Positions 1 through 11,669 of a DNA stretch of 64,000 nt are shown piece after piece. Under the pieces are notes generated by a model. That model was given only the letters and a program-made list of their open reading frames with translations. It did not search any database and was not told the DNA's origin. The first letter of the stretch is position 1. Each line of letters starts with the position of its first letter. Made by a program: the position numbers and the translations under genes. This stretch comes from Craterostigma plantagineum. Its lineage: Eukaryota; Streptophyta; Magnoliopsida; Lamiales; Linderniaceae. Location of the stretch: positions 1 through 64,000 of the forward strand of contig JAPQWV010000659.1 of NCBI GenBank assembly GCA_027422505.1, given 5' to 3'.

Positions 1-104
1 AATTTCTGCCTGTATAGATAAAGATAATCATTATGCAGAAGTAATTGGAACTTCACTGTTTTCCTAAAAAGCAAAAGAATTTGAAAATTGAAGTCTGATC
101 GAAC

Positions 105-3100
105 CTTCAGACTTTCCCTAAACCGTAACAGGAGAACAGAGAAAATTCCTGTAGCATACTGACAAGGCATAGAGACAAGATAATTAGCATTTTCAACTAT
201 GATGGATTCTCCAGATGTGGAAAGGACCATTAATTAAATGCAAACACTCGATATACCTGAAATATCACAGAAGACGGAGACACTGATGCTCGTAGAAGCG
301 TATATGATAGGTGAGCTTTCATAGAGTCGATAAATCTAAAATTCCGAGTAAATGAATGACTAGAACCTTCCAATAAACCCTGCATTTGTCGTATCGTAAT
401 CGACAAAAAATAAAACATTTTTCACAACCACCTTCAATTTTGCTGATCAGAAAACATGGGGAAGCGCCCTAATGTTAATGTCACTTAGGATCTTATAATA
501 ATGAAAACGAAGTAAAGCAAGATGAGATAACTCAGCCTCCAACCAGCAAATAAAGCTCTCCATAGCAGCTATACAAAACTAACCTGCAGAAGCTCCAGAG
601 ACAAAATGCGGGTTTTGGTAGTAAGTTCATCATTATCCTCCTTCATACCCATCTGCAAACATGCCATGACATTAGGTCAATCTCTCCACACACAGAGAAA
701 AAGTAAAAATGAAATGCCGATTTTAAAGTACTAAAGGTACCAACCTTGCAGAGAGTACGGAAGAGAAGAAGAGCATCACGTTGTCCAACACTCATGCTCA
801 CAAGACCCATCCCTCTGAAAGGAAAATTAATTAGCACTACCAACAACCAAGACAATGTTGCTAGCATATTATGTTGACAAACAGATGAAATAGATGTGTG
901 TGACTTTTTGCCAAAACATGAAATCTCAAGTAAGCATAATAAACATACCTGGACACCTTTTCGCCATCTTCAAGAACCACAGCTTTCTCGAGAACAGCCT
1001 CTAAACCCTACAAATATACAGGTTAAATCCCAAACTGAATAGAAAAACAAATATCCATGTTTGGCATAGACTGAACAAAAGTAACGAATTATACGTCTGA
1101 AAAGCATGCACTCACCTTTATATCATTCCCACCCGTGGCTGCAAGATTCTGAATTTCTTTAACAGACTCAAGTGATGTATTATTTATCTGTTTGACGGAT
1201 AGCGCATCGCCCAATGTTATAGTTGGCTCATTATGATCACTAGATGACACTTCTTCAACTGCAGTATTGGACCTGTCCTCTGAATCAGCTTCATTGGATT
1301 CATGAGAACTGGAAGATACCTAGAAGGCCAAGGAGTAAATATATCACAGAAACCCATCAACCCAGACTGCAGAAAATTCATCAGCTAAACAACGCAAATT
1401 CCTTACCACATCAATTTCCATCCTTCTAAATATGATACTGAGCATTTGTGTCAACATCGCCTTTGATGTGGCTTGGTTAATAGGACTCTTGCTAATAATT
1501 AATAAATCATTAGATCCACCTGAATTACAAAGTAATCAAACTGATAGGCAAATTGTACCTATTCAGAGCAATATTGTAGCACACCCTGACGACTCCAAGT
1601 AAAGGTTCACCATGAACTGCATAAAAGTAAACCCATCCAAAAAGAGTAAAATTGAACTCATTAAACTACAAAGAAGCTTAATTTGGTACATAGAGACAGC
1701 AAAGAGTTGGGACATAATCTAACTATTAATTTGTAGAATTAGTTAATAGTTTAAGTATTGTGACAGCCAGTGGGACTCCGATACGATCATTCCAACAGAA
1801 ATGCGTATGATAGATGTTGATGAAAGGAAGATGCAGAGGAAGCAAGGATTACACAGCCAAATAACCATAGTGGGGCAGCAACCAATAAATTACGGTTTCA
1901 TACCTCGCATTTTCGTAGATGCTACTGCAGTAAGAAGCACTTTCAATACTTGTAAAGCAGTACTGAATTTTGTAAAATCAATATTAGAGTTATTACTGCC
2001 AATGATGCCGAGAAATATCGAAGCCACCCATTAAAAAATGTACCTATCAGGTGATGAATTATCAACGCTACTGCAGACCATGTTAAGAATGTCTCCAAGT
2101 AGTTGTGAGTTTGAACCACCATCAAGACCAGGATCCCCCTCCAGGTGATTATACTCAGTGAGTTTCTGCAGATCAGGAAGGTACATGGAAAATTAACCCT
2201 TCTAAGATTTGTAATTCATCCAGCAGCACAAATATGTAAATGAAAAGGAAAGAACAAACTTACATGAAGACAATCCAATGCAAGCTCCACAAGTTTTACA
2301 TTTTTTTGTTTCAAAGGCAAGCCTAAGCGGATTCAGAACAAGTTCAGCTTCAGGTCCTCCCAACGTATGACCTGCATGTGCCAAGATTTCTGCAATTGAT
2401 CCACTGCCACTAGCATGCCTGTTCGTAGGTTCTACATTGGAAGCAGAAGAATGATCAGCAGTATCAGTCTCAATCTCAGATTTTCTCCTGTCAAGCCTGG
2501 CATCAGGTTCAGCTGAACTGTTGAGGAATTCACAGATACCACATGTTATTAGAGACAAATAATAGAAGTTTTTCAATAAAATCAACCAAAACAGTAAGTC
2601 AAGCCTGAGATTATAAGTGACGAGGTGTATTCAGATTAGAGTGTACAATTTCATTGTCCAGACTCCAGACTAAATATCCCAACAGAGAAAGATTCACCCT
2701 TGATCTGTGAGTTTCAATATTAGCGTATCGACATTGTCATTTAAACAGACAAAGACACATTATGAAAAAAAATAAATCATGATTGGCATGGCATCATTAA
2801 CTCATTCAATTCTTCTGATTGTAATGCATGTGTGTCTTTCAGATGAGATGTATCTCGTGGTAGGTAGCCAGGACATAAGAAAAACACCAGCCATCGTTCG
2901 TTTTGTTGTTCAGAGCATTAACAGCATGAATATATAAAAGATAAAATTATGTCCTCTTCGTAATAACTGATTTAACACTATAATACTGAGTAGGCGAAGA
3001 ACAAAACTAAAAAATTCGAACTGCAGTAAAAACACCTTTGATTCGAAGCAGCTGATGGAGCATGATCTTTCTCACTATGTCTCGATTGCTGATTTAATCC

Positions 3101-3383
3101 CTTCCCACTATCTGAACGACATTAGAACGTTCCAAAATTAGTACATTATCTAATCATAAATCACAGTGGAAAAACATAACATCCAGCTCAAATACTATAG
3201 AACACCAGAACTGCGTGTCAAACAAATTCTCCTGAACAAGATCCGAGCTTTCAAACATAAAAGCCTACCAAGATAACTCCGAATCGCAGCTTCCAGAGCA
3301 CTGTACTTCTTGTTAGCGGCACACTCCTTGAGCATCGACTCAAACGATCGCGCTACGAATCCTCCCGCTCCACTCAAACCCAT
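105..3383 (-). CDS. BIG5: BIG5-type ARF guanine-nucleotide exchange factor (5' part, cut by window start)
   Basis: Large Sec7-family activator of ARF GTPases in trans-Golgi/endosomal vesicle traffic; the Arabidopsis relative is BIG5/BEN1/MIN7. About 13 N-terminal exons are visible, near 3269-3383, 3038-3111, 2267-2521, 2047-2165, 1908-1965, 1556-1617, 1408-1491, 1117-1320, 950-1008, 745-815, 584-653, 259-382 and 105-158. Family signatures seen: [81 protein letters not shown]. The start [20 protein letters not shown] matches the family's short N terminus. The Sec7 domain lies outside the window. One oddity: an A7 run (T7 at 2301-2307 on +) shifts the frame just before a conserved [13 protein letters not shown], which reads only with one A fewer. 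Family assignment is firm; exon ends are estimates. Confidence 0.93.
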
Positions 3384-4009
3384 CTCGATCTAAATTCGAA
3401 ATTCAACTCTCCCGCTAGCAGCAGAAGCCCCAAACAAAACAAGAGTTGTCGCGTAAGAAAAATTCAACTCGGTGGAATGGGATCGGAATAGGAGAAATTG
3501 CTTACACGAATCAAACAGAGTAATTCAGAATGTCGTCGAGCAATGCTAGAGCGGAATTACGAGCAGCAATTTATTATTCTTTGATATTTCTCCGCGAAGC
3601 TGGATAAAATGGCAAGAGATCTGGCATTGAAGTCTGTGTGAACTGTGAACAGAGTCGTGCTTCCTTCTCCTATAATATAAAAAAGAGGGTTTTGAGTGTA
3701 ATTAAGGCGAACTTCGGAGGTAATTGGCTGCAATTATGCAAATAGTCGAAGGATCGTTTTTTTTCCCCCTGAAAAATATAATATTATATTAACTTTTTTA
3801 TTTTTTTCGCAAAACATGAAGACTTTCGTTATCGGAATTAATATGATTATAAAATTATTCAAGTGCTCAACAAGAACTAAAAAACGAAGGGAACTCTCAA
3901 CCTCACGTTTGTCCACAAGGGAGACAACAACTTCAACTTCCACAGCCAAAAGACAAGAAAACACAAAGAACACAAAACGATAATAGCCATCTCTCTCACT
4001 GGCTAATCT
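3384..4009. other. Spacer: 5' leader/promoter of BIG5 and 3' end of RGP
   Basis: Head-to-tail spacer of 626 bases between two minus-strand genes. It must hold the 5' UTR and promoter of the BIG5 gene (right of 3383) and the 3' UTR of the RGP gene (left of 4010). It is AT-rich around 3760-3860. I see no ORF, repeat or RNA gene in it. Confidence 0.5.
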
Positions 4010-5053
4010 CTACTGAGCCCTCACTCTTTTCCACAGCTTTATCCACTCAACCATGGTCTCCGAAGCACGAACAAACGCAGGATTCACCTTCCCAAGTTCT
4101 TCCTTCACCATCTTCGCAACCTCAGCAACACAATCCTCAGCCGTCGAAGCAGATTCAGACAGCTTCAACGCCTGAAAGAAAGGGACAACCTCTTCCATGA
4201 GCTTAACTCCTTCCCACTCTTTCTTCAAGCTCTCCACAGCGCTTCCCCTTTCGTTCCTATATACGTAAGGCAGTCCACTCTTCACGCCCAGCTTTAAGTG
4301 GTCGCAGACGACCTTCGCGCACATCCCACTCCATATATCCTCCACCGTCTCCCACCTGAAACTCCCTTCCTTGGCCAGCCTAAAGGCGGGCACCATTGCG
4401 GGCCCCACAAGATCGCTGTTGAATCCTAGGTTGATCCCACTGACGGGCATCATCATCCTAGCTGGCACTGTAAGAACTGCGTCGACGTACCTCGAGTTTC
4501 TCAGGTCGGGCTTTAGGGCTTGAGTCGGGGCGTCGTAGTCTGCTAGGTTCAGCCAAAGCCCGCAAGATAGGGCACAGTCCACGCCAGTTCTTAGGCTGAA
4601 GGGGTAACCTCGTACAAAATCGGCGCCCTGGCGATAAGGGTCGTAGAGAGTGTTGAAGAAGAATGGGGTGGCTGGGGTGGTGAGGTTGGCCATGTGTTGG
4701 GCGATTGGATCTATTACATTCCCTTCGCTGTCCTTGGCTGGGAGGCAATCGTCGTCGAGGGAGATGATGTATTTCTTGCGAGACATGAGGTAGCCAAAGT
4801 ATCTGCAAGAGTAGCCAGAGAAGGAAATGGATTTCGCTGATGGGCCAACGATCTTATCCATGTCGGGTTTTCCATAGAGGGTCAAGTTGAATCCCTCGGG
4901 CAGTTTGAGGTCGCCTTTCAGGTCGGGATCTTTGACGATGATTAAGTGGAAGCGTGTGAATATTGGCCTCCATTCTTCCATGAATGCTGTCAGATCTGAT
5001 TGAAGGGCGCCGATCACGATATCGACCTCATCATCGGGAATGATCTGAGACAT
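4010..5053 (-). CDS. RGP5: Reversibly glycosylated polypeptide, RGP5 type (UDP-arabinopyranose mutase family)
   Basis: Intact single-exon coding region of 347 residues, the usual length of the family. RGP/UAM proteins interconvert UDP-arabinopyranose and UDP-arabinofuranose for cell-wall arabinans, in the cytosol and at the Golgi surface. Visible signatures are EVDIVIGAL near the N terminus, the metal-binding DDD in ISLDDDCLPAKD (about residue 100), TPFFFNTLYDPYRQGADFVR and GYPFSLR. The last part (about residue 158) includes the arginine that carries the reversible sugar in studied RGPs. The MSxxxxxDEVDIVIGAL start and the VPxFRLAxEG..RWET segment resemble Arabidopsis RGP5 more than RGP1-4. 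RGP5 itself showed little or no mutase activity in published assays, so catalytic function should not be assumed. The next gene, POP4, diverges from it. Confidence 0.93.
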   Translation of the reverse strand: MSQIIPDDEVDIVIGALQSDLTAFMEEWRPIFTRFHLIIVKDPDLKGDLKLPEGFNLTLYGKPDMDKIVGPSAKSISFSGYSCRYFGYLMSRKKYIISLDDDCLPAKDSEGNVIDPIAQHMANLTTPATPFFFNTLYDPYRQGADFVRGYPFSLRTGVDCALSCGLWLNLADYDAPTQALKPDLRNSRYVDAVLTVPARMMMPVSGINLGFNSDLVGPAMVPAFRLAKEGSFRWETVEDIWSGMCAKVVCDHLKLGVKSGLPYVYRNERGSAVESLKKEWEGVKLMEEVVPFFQALKLSESASTAEDCVAEVAKMVKEELGKVNPAFVRASETMVEWIKLWKRVRAQ

Positions 5054-5949
5054 CTTATATGGATTTCTGAGGAATAAAACTTTGATTAAGAGAGCGGATT
5101 CGCTATTAGAGAGGCTTATAAGCCGTATTCGAAGCCAAACAATTTCACAAGCATAAAAAGCAACAGAAAAGTACGATCATCCAAAAAGTGCTTCACTTCA
5201 ATACGCACGATATTAAGCTACATTGATGATTCTCGGTCTACAGAAGAAATCAATCAAAAAACCTAAAAAGGAAAGACATAAACAGATCTTACGACCAAAA
5301 GATACGCCCATACAGATCTAAATTGGAGAAAGATAACAGAAAGGAGGAGCTACGCATACCAGTTTGTTTCAGGAACGAACAAAAGATAGATCGGATCAGC
5401 TACAAATTCTCAGTTTTTCGCAGTCAATTGCTTGCAGGTGAGGAAAACGGTGGCTTGACTTCTCATTCATCCATCAACGTGTAAATATATTAATGAGTGG
5501 CGTGGCATTGAATCGAGCGTTGCTCTTTCCTATTCTTCTGTTCGCCGTCGTAGATCATCGGTTCGATTGTGGATTGAGTTGAGCTGAATTGGTGGCCGTT
5601 GACTCCGAGTATAATAATCCGTTAATTTTTTACTTTTATAAAAGCCCAATTTGTTGGGCCGAAAGGCCCAATAAGAAGTCCACAATCATGTTGTTGGAAA
5701 CTTGGACAAGCGTACAGCATCTCTATCTCTGCCACCGCAATCCTCGGCCGCCGTCGAAGCTGATTCTGACAGTTTTTTTTTCTTCGTCGGAAAGAAAGGG
5801 ACGACGCCGTTCATAAGCTTAAGGCCTGCCCACTATTTGTTCAATTCATATAGGACTTGTTCGTTGCTGTAAATGTAAGGTTACTCTTTACGCTGAGTTC
5901 AAGGAAAATTTGACTTTTTTTCGTCAAATTAGGTTTTCGCTTTCACAGG
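5054..5949. promoter_or_regulatory. Divergent intergenic region between RGP and POP4
   Basis: About 900 bases between two head-to-head genes, so it must contain both promoters and both 5' leaders. The RGP side (5060-5420) has AT-rich, splice-like sequence that could be a leader intron. No clear TATA box or repeat was identified. Confidence 0.4.
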
Positions 5950-7572
5950 ATGGAAGAACAAAGGAGGAGAACATTGGAAGCCATAAATCGAAGGAATGCA
6001 CAAGCAGAAGCAGAAGTTAGAAGACAAGGTGAGGCCAGTAAAAAACGGGCTGCATCAGTTGTTGAGTCATCGTCTGTTGATAAAACACCCAAGAAACCTT
6101 TCACCCACGGTTCATCTAGAAAAGGTTTGTGTTCGATATTATTACATCTACTCTCATCTTATCTATGTCTTCAGTTCTTTTTCTTTTCCTGGATCTTACG
6201 ACTTTTTGGCAGGCAACGTTTCTTTCTCTGGTTACACTTCTAAACAAGGTATGCTAATGGTCGTATTGTGTATTTTCTAATTCATTAGACAGATTAGTAC
6301 CTCAAATGGCGCTTCTCAATTTTAAAGATGTAGAATTGAATGAGCCGGCATACTCTAGACTGGCATACCCGGTGAACCAAAGTTTGTTACCAATCAACAT
6401 TGAGGTCATATTTCACACTGATGATCTCTCTTTCGGAATTATAAATGCCAGTGATTCTTAGTCGATTTTGGTTCCTCGATTATTGAAAGCAGGTTACTGA
6501 TGAAAAGGCGACGGTTGATAGAGTTTTACACGAGCTTTTCCAGCACGGTGATTCAGCCCAGAAATACATGCATGGATCCAAGAGCATAAAAATTGAGAGC
6601 ACCATACTTCTTGATAATTATGTTGATAAGACTCGGATGCTTGCTGGCCATAGCGGGGCACTGAAAAAAGGATCAAAACGCTCGAAGAAGTGTATGTCCC
6701 TGAAGCAGCATAAGAAAAATGGATTGTTCGATTTGCCTCGAGAGTTTTGCAAGTGAGTGCATTTCCCTTACGCTGTAAACTTTGGTGATTTTTTGGTGCG
6801 TGATTCAGAATACGTTATTTGCTCGATCGATCTCTGTCATTGTTTGAAACTTAGAACATAATCATGTATCACAGTTCACAGTAGGTCAAGGCTCAAACTG
6901 ATTTGTATTTGAACCTTTTCAGATTTGAAATCTTTAAGCCCATGCACGAAAGTTGGAAATCGACCACCCGGCAACTTCTGAAGAATACTGGGTTTGTGAC
7001 ACTTTGTTTTAGCGTACTCTATCATATGCCCGACACTAGTGAGTGTTCAATGGTCTTGCAGGAAAGATCAGTTGGCCAAGCGGCTTCTGAGTGCTGACCT
7101 ACATGGTGCAGTTATTCTAGGTAAAGATCTCACTTTTTGGTTAGCCACGCAATGAATGTGCATAAGTCTTTTCTGGGTTATTCAGACATACTTTTTCTTC
7201 CAATCATCAGTTGTGCATTGTAAGACAGCTGCTTACATAGGTATCCATGGCATCATGGTTCAAGAAACAGCTGAAACATTTGGCGTCATTGCAGAAGATG
7301 ACAAATTTAGAGGTGATAATTAAATTCATGTCGCACTATTTTTTTCTAGATGAATGCTCTGTTTTCTTCGTATTCGCTAGCTTTAAAGTTTAAACTACGT
7401 CTTCTCTTTTATTTTTCCCCTTAAAATGCTAGACACATCAACTATATGATTGCAAATACTTTGTTTATGTGCAGCTGTGCCAAAAAGACATTCTGTGTTT
7501 GTGCTCCAAGTCGATACCTGGAAGGTAACGCTTCATGGAGATAAATTTGCATCACGATGTTCGGCTCCATGA
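5950..7572 (+). CDS. POP4: RNase P/MRP protein subunit POP4 (RPP29)
   Basis: Protein subunit of the RNase P and RNase MRP complexes, which process pre-tRNA and pre-rRNA in nucleus and nucleolus. Eight exons are inferred near 5950-6124, 6213-6248, 6328-6404, 6493-6752, 6924-6990, 7062-7120, 7210-7313 and 7475-7572, giving about 290 residues. Signatures are HELFQHGDSAQKYMHGSK, LLSADLHGAVILG, the strand-rich core GIHGIMVQETAETFGVIAED, and the terminal VFVLQVDTWKVTLHGDKFAS, all typical of the Rpp29 Sm-like barrel. The N-terminal half is charged and low in complexity, as in plant orthologues. The exon 3 donor (gtcata at 6405) is weak, so that boundary is uncertain. The gene ends tail-to-tail with the EPL gene. 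Confidence 0.9.
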
Positions 7573-7917
7573 CCACGAAGAATCATTTACATTTGCACCA
7601 GTTAGTCTGTACCATAAGAATAGTCATTATATGTTACTTAAGTTTGGTTAATATTAATCATTGTTTTGTACTAAGAAATTTCGTTTTTTCAGTGTTCTAC
7701 CGATGATTTTCAGACTATTCTGCTCCTATTTCCTCTAGAGAATAGACACGACAAACGCCTTCTATATAAATCACGGGAGGACACAAAAATGTACACCAAT
7801 ACTGTACAGAACTACAAGATATATTCCTTAAAGCCCTTTTCTCAGGTGCCTAGCAAGCTTGTAAAGATCCCAAAAAAGAACAAAGAAGACTTCGCCATCT
7901 CAATTGGATCAGTCATT
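7573..7917. other. Convergent 3' ends of POP4 and the EPL gene
   Basis: 345 bases between two stop codons facing each other; it holds both 3' UTRs and possibly overlapping transcripts. No conserved coding segment was recognised. Confidence 0.45.
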
Positions 7918-10785
7918 TCATCTCAATTCAGCGGAGAGATTATTGATCCTCGAAATCTTGCTTTCTGCAATTTGAAGAGCCATCAATGCTTTGTAAGTTG
8001 CAAGATCAGCATTTTCCATGAGCTTTTGGGCTCTTTGACGCTTCAGTATAGCTGATTTTTCAGACCTCTCTGCATCAGCTTTAGCCCTCCATTGTTTTTC
8101 TTCACTATCTCTTCGCTCCAAAAGCTTCTTTTGTTCAGCAGCCATAGCTGTAAATATAGTGGTTTATGCCAATGAATTAGTAAACAATAACATAGATAAA
8201 AAGACTGCAGTTTCCAAAGGCAGAAATTTTGATGATTTATTTCAAGCCATGTAAAATGGGTTCCAAGCTCTGATCTATCTCTCACGTGGGCTTACTGAAC
8301 ATTGTAATTGAAATAGACTTGTGTGAACCTTTGAGCAAAAATAAATACAGAAAAGCTCAAGATACGAACCGCTATTACGCACCTTGTAAGAGACCTAGTT
8401 GTTTGCCTCTCCCAGTATAGCTTGGCTGTCGCTTAAACGTTCTTTTCTTGCGTATAGCTGGCTTGACGATCACTTGACCTCTTCTAGATTGGTAGAGCTG
8501 TAAAATAAGTAGCATGCGTGAAACTTCAGCGAATGACTAGGCGGGACAGTATACAACTCTAAGAAGTAAATTGCAAATCAAGTTGGGAAAGAATTTTAAA
8601 AGCCTTACATAAGAGCTAGGACTCGTATGAATTAAAAAAAAAAAAAATTAATATGAGAACACACATTGACACTTCAGAAAAAGAGCACAAGATTTACCTG
8701 GAAGATCCTTACTAGAGCTGAATGGTTCTGTTTCCTCTTTTTAATCCAATGATCACGGATAGAATCAGTAACTTCTTTGTTCTCCAAATGCTCAAATGAA
8801 TCATCAGTTGCTTTCTCATTTCGATTGCAATGGTCATTTTTCTCTAAGGCATCGATTACTAATTCAAACCTCTCTGGAGTGATAGATTCATGTCGACCGT
8901 GATTAAATTTTTCCAGCCAATCTTCATCATCAGAGTCCATGTCATAAACAGCACTTCTCATCAAAGCCCTAGTCGGTTCATCATGCTGCACTGTAATGTA
9001 TGTATCGGGCCTCATAAATGGAACGTAATAAGTACTCATAGAGATTGGTACTTCCCGAACTCCAGGAATAGGAATATCATTAGAATCTGGTTCCTGAAAA
9101 TTCCTCTCAAAGCAATTCTTATAAAGTTCCTTGAAAATAAGCCAGTCCTGTTTATTATTAAATTCAAGCTTCCAACTACTATCCACTGTCCATATTGTTG
9201 CATGAGTAAAGCGATTAGAACCCGGCGGTCTCATAGTCCTATCTGCCGTCAGGTTACAATACTTCTCTCCATTCTTCGTAATAACGAGAACCCATTGTCT
9301 GGAGTCCGACAATTCCAATGAAACGGTAGCTCCTTCCTCTCTGTGGCACTTATCAGGTTCAATAATCAACAAGTTTGCCAAGCAACAAGTGGAACTTATA
9401 TCTCGCATTGCCATGGCCGAAGAAGAGTTTTGCTCTTTGGTTCTAGAAGCAGAACTCTTTTTAATGGAACTTCTAAGCACACGAGTGGGTGTTGCAGACA
9501 ACTGGCCGCCAGTCTGTCTAATCTTCAAAAATTCTGAAGCCAAAGCTCCACTTGGCTTCTGTGCTCGAATAACTGATGGAGGCCTACCTCGTTTACGTTT
9601 TAAAGAGGTTCTTCTTTTCTGGATATCACGGCGATTTCTAAATTTAACACTTCGAAGGGAGTATCTATTTGGACCAACTAAAGGTGGTGCAAAATCATTA
9701 TTCTCAACAATAGAATCCATCGCAACACTGCCAGATAAGTTTGTTCCAGTAGATATTTGAGAAGGAAATGATATGATGTCCGAGTAGTTGCTTCCACAAA
9801 ACAATTGAAGAGCCAACTCATTAGAATCATTTGTCACTATCCCATCCTCTTTATCAATGATCGATCAAGTAAGGGTACTTGAGAACACAAGCTGAATAAG
9901 CACATCTAAGGCTCATCTTTAGATGGAGGAGCAGAAAGCCACCAGGTATCGTTGGGAAGTCCAAATAGAAGAGCGGGACCAAAGACTCAGATTCCCAAAT
10001 AATGCAATGACCAGGGAAATCGATAATCGAATCCTGCAACATGGCGAAGGAATGAGGACGACATTATACAACTGTACCTCCTATATTCCTACGTATACAA
10101 ACCCATTTCTTTCAAACATAGAGCTAATAAAGAAAATATATACCTGAAGAAAAAGCATGCCATTGGATGCAAAAGCTCCAAACATCGGCTCTGAATGAAA
10201 AATTGCTGATAATGATTGTATTTGGATCCTAACCCTTGCCATGTAGCTCAGTACAGATGCCAAGATGGATGCAAGCCAAAACCCACCATCACAAGAAGAT
10301 TTATTAACGACAAAAAGAGCTCGATTTTGCTTAGTATGATTGAACTGGGTGTCTGGACAAACTTCCAGTTGCTCATTCGATTCATTCTTTTTCCTCCATC
10401 GCCTCCTACGGAACTTAATTCCGTATCTTTTATCATCAGACCACACCGTGGTTGAATTGGTCCACTTCCTCTTTCTCTTATACACAATTCCCCATCTATT
10501 ATTCTTCTCCCCCAATAGGCCTTGTGGTGAAGAGTTTTCCTCATTACGTTCTCTCATAAGGTCCAACGCATGATAATCAACACTACCCAGTTTGGCATCC
10601 TCACGTTGATCGTTAAAATTTACTCCATCTTCCGTATCGTCTCGAACCTCTATCAGCTTATTATCCCCATCCCCTCCCCTCACGTTCTTAGGCTTGTCCT
10701 GGGACTTCGTCAAAAGTCTCCTCCCTGATCTTAGAACTCGTGCACCGCGCACACTTGGACTCTTTCTCATTCCCGCTGACGGCAT
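7918..10785 (-). CDS. Enhancer of Polycomb-like (EPL) transcription/chromatin protein, frame broken by a GATC duplication
   Basis: Plant Enhancer-of-Polycomb-like protein, related to the EPL subunit of NuA4-type histone acetyltransferase complexes; nuclear. Four exons: 10144-10785, 8698-10033, about 8384-8500, and 7918-8148, together about 770 residues. The start MPSAGMRKSPSVRGARVLRS with a following SGRR is the usual plant EPL N terminus; upstream in-frame codons lack ATG. A basic KRKRKW...RRRRWRKK stretch lies near residue 105-135. The EPL signature STYYVPFMRPDTYI and SDDEDWLEKFN lie mid-protein, and the C terminus is a charged helix (LLERRDSEEKQW). Reading is broken at 9859-9866 by GATCGATC: removing one GATC joins VLKYPYLI to DKEDGIVTNDSNE with no stop. 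No intron of normal size could repair it. Confidence 0.85.
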
Positions 10786-11669
10786 CGGCTCCCTTTGATT
10801 GCCAATAGACGAAATCCCTGAATTAATTCTTCTATTCACCTTTGCCAGTAAACAGCCTCAAAAGAACAATCTTTGTTAAGCGAAAGCAGGAAAATACAAT
10901 CCAAATCCAGCTGTTCAAAAACTTACTTTCCAAACCACAACCCGAATCATCCCAAGTTAACTCAATGAATTACCACGGAGAAATCTATGCTGAGAATCAG
11001 CAGATCAATCAGAGACAAAAAAAAAGAGCATTTTTCTTTCAAACAGACGAAAAAGGTCTTATTCACACTCCCAACTAAACGACCCCAAATATTTTTACCT
11101 TCTCACCATGCGGTAACTCCGTAAAATCTAACCTTGTCAAGACCCTTGAGCAACAAGAAACACCTTCAACTGAGTAAAATCTAAACAACGCGCACTCACA
11201 AGAAAAAAAAAATTTTCCTACAATCACCCCCTCGCCCTGCGTATCAAAAGAAAAACGCGACAGAGAAACAGAGATCATCACATAATCTTCAGCTCCATCT
11301 CACAAATCCGATCTTATAAGATGTCTTTCGTATTTCTATTGACTTTTCTTCTCAATTTTCCTCATATAATCCCTGGTTCTATCTTCGATTTAACGGGCAT
11401 CACGTTGACATGGAAGCCATTGGCGGTCCTAGGGTTTACGAGTGAGAGCGCGTCATCAGAGCATGACTTGATAACTGGCGAGCGCCACTCAAGGCAATTG
11501 ATATTTCTCCCAAGTAACGTAGACCGTCGGATGGAGATGAATGGACGGACGATATCGAAAACCTTAAGAAGAGGAATCGTCTAGTGTGGGGCCCAATTAA
11601 CGCCTGTTTAGCGTCATGTATGATTAGCGATGTTAATTGGTCGAAAATTCATGTTCTACTTTTATTTTT
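10786..11669. promoter_or_regulatory. 5' leader and promoter side of the EPL gene
   Basis: About 880 bases upstream of the minus-strand EPL start. GTGAATAGAAG just upstream of the ATG can be read through in frame but has no ATG, so it is taken as leader. The part from 11590 onward borders the fold-back element. No gene was recognised. Confidence 0.35.
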
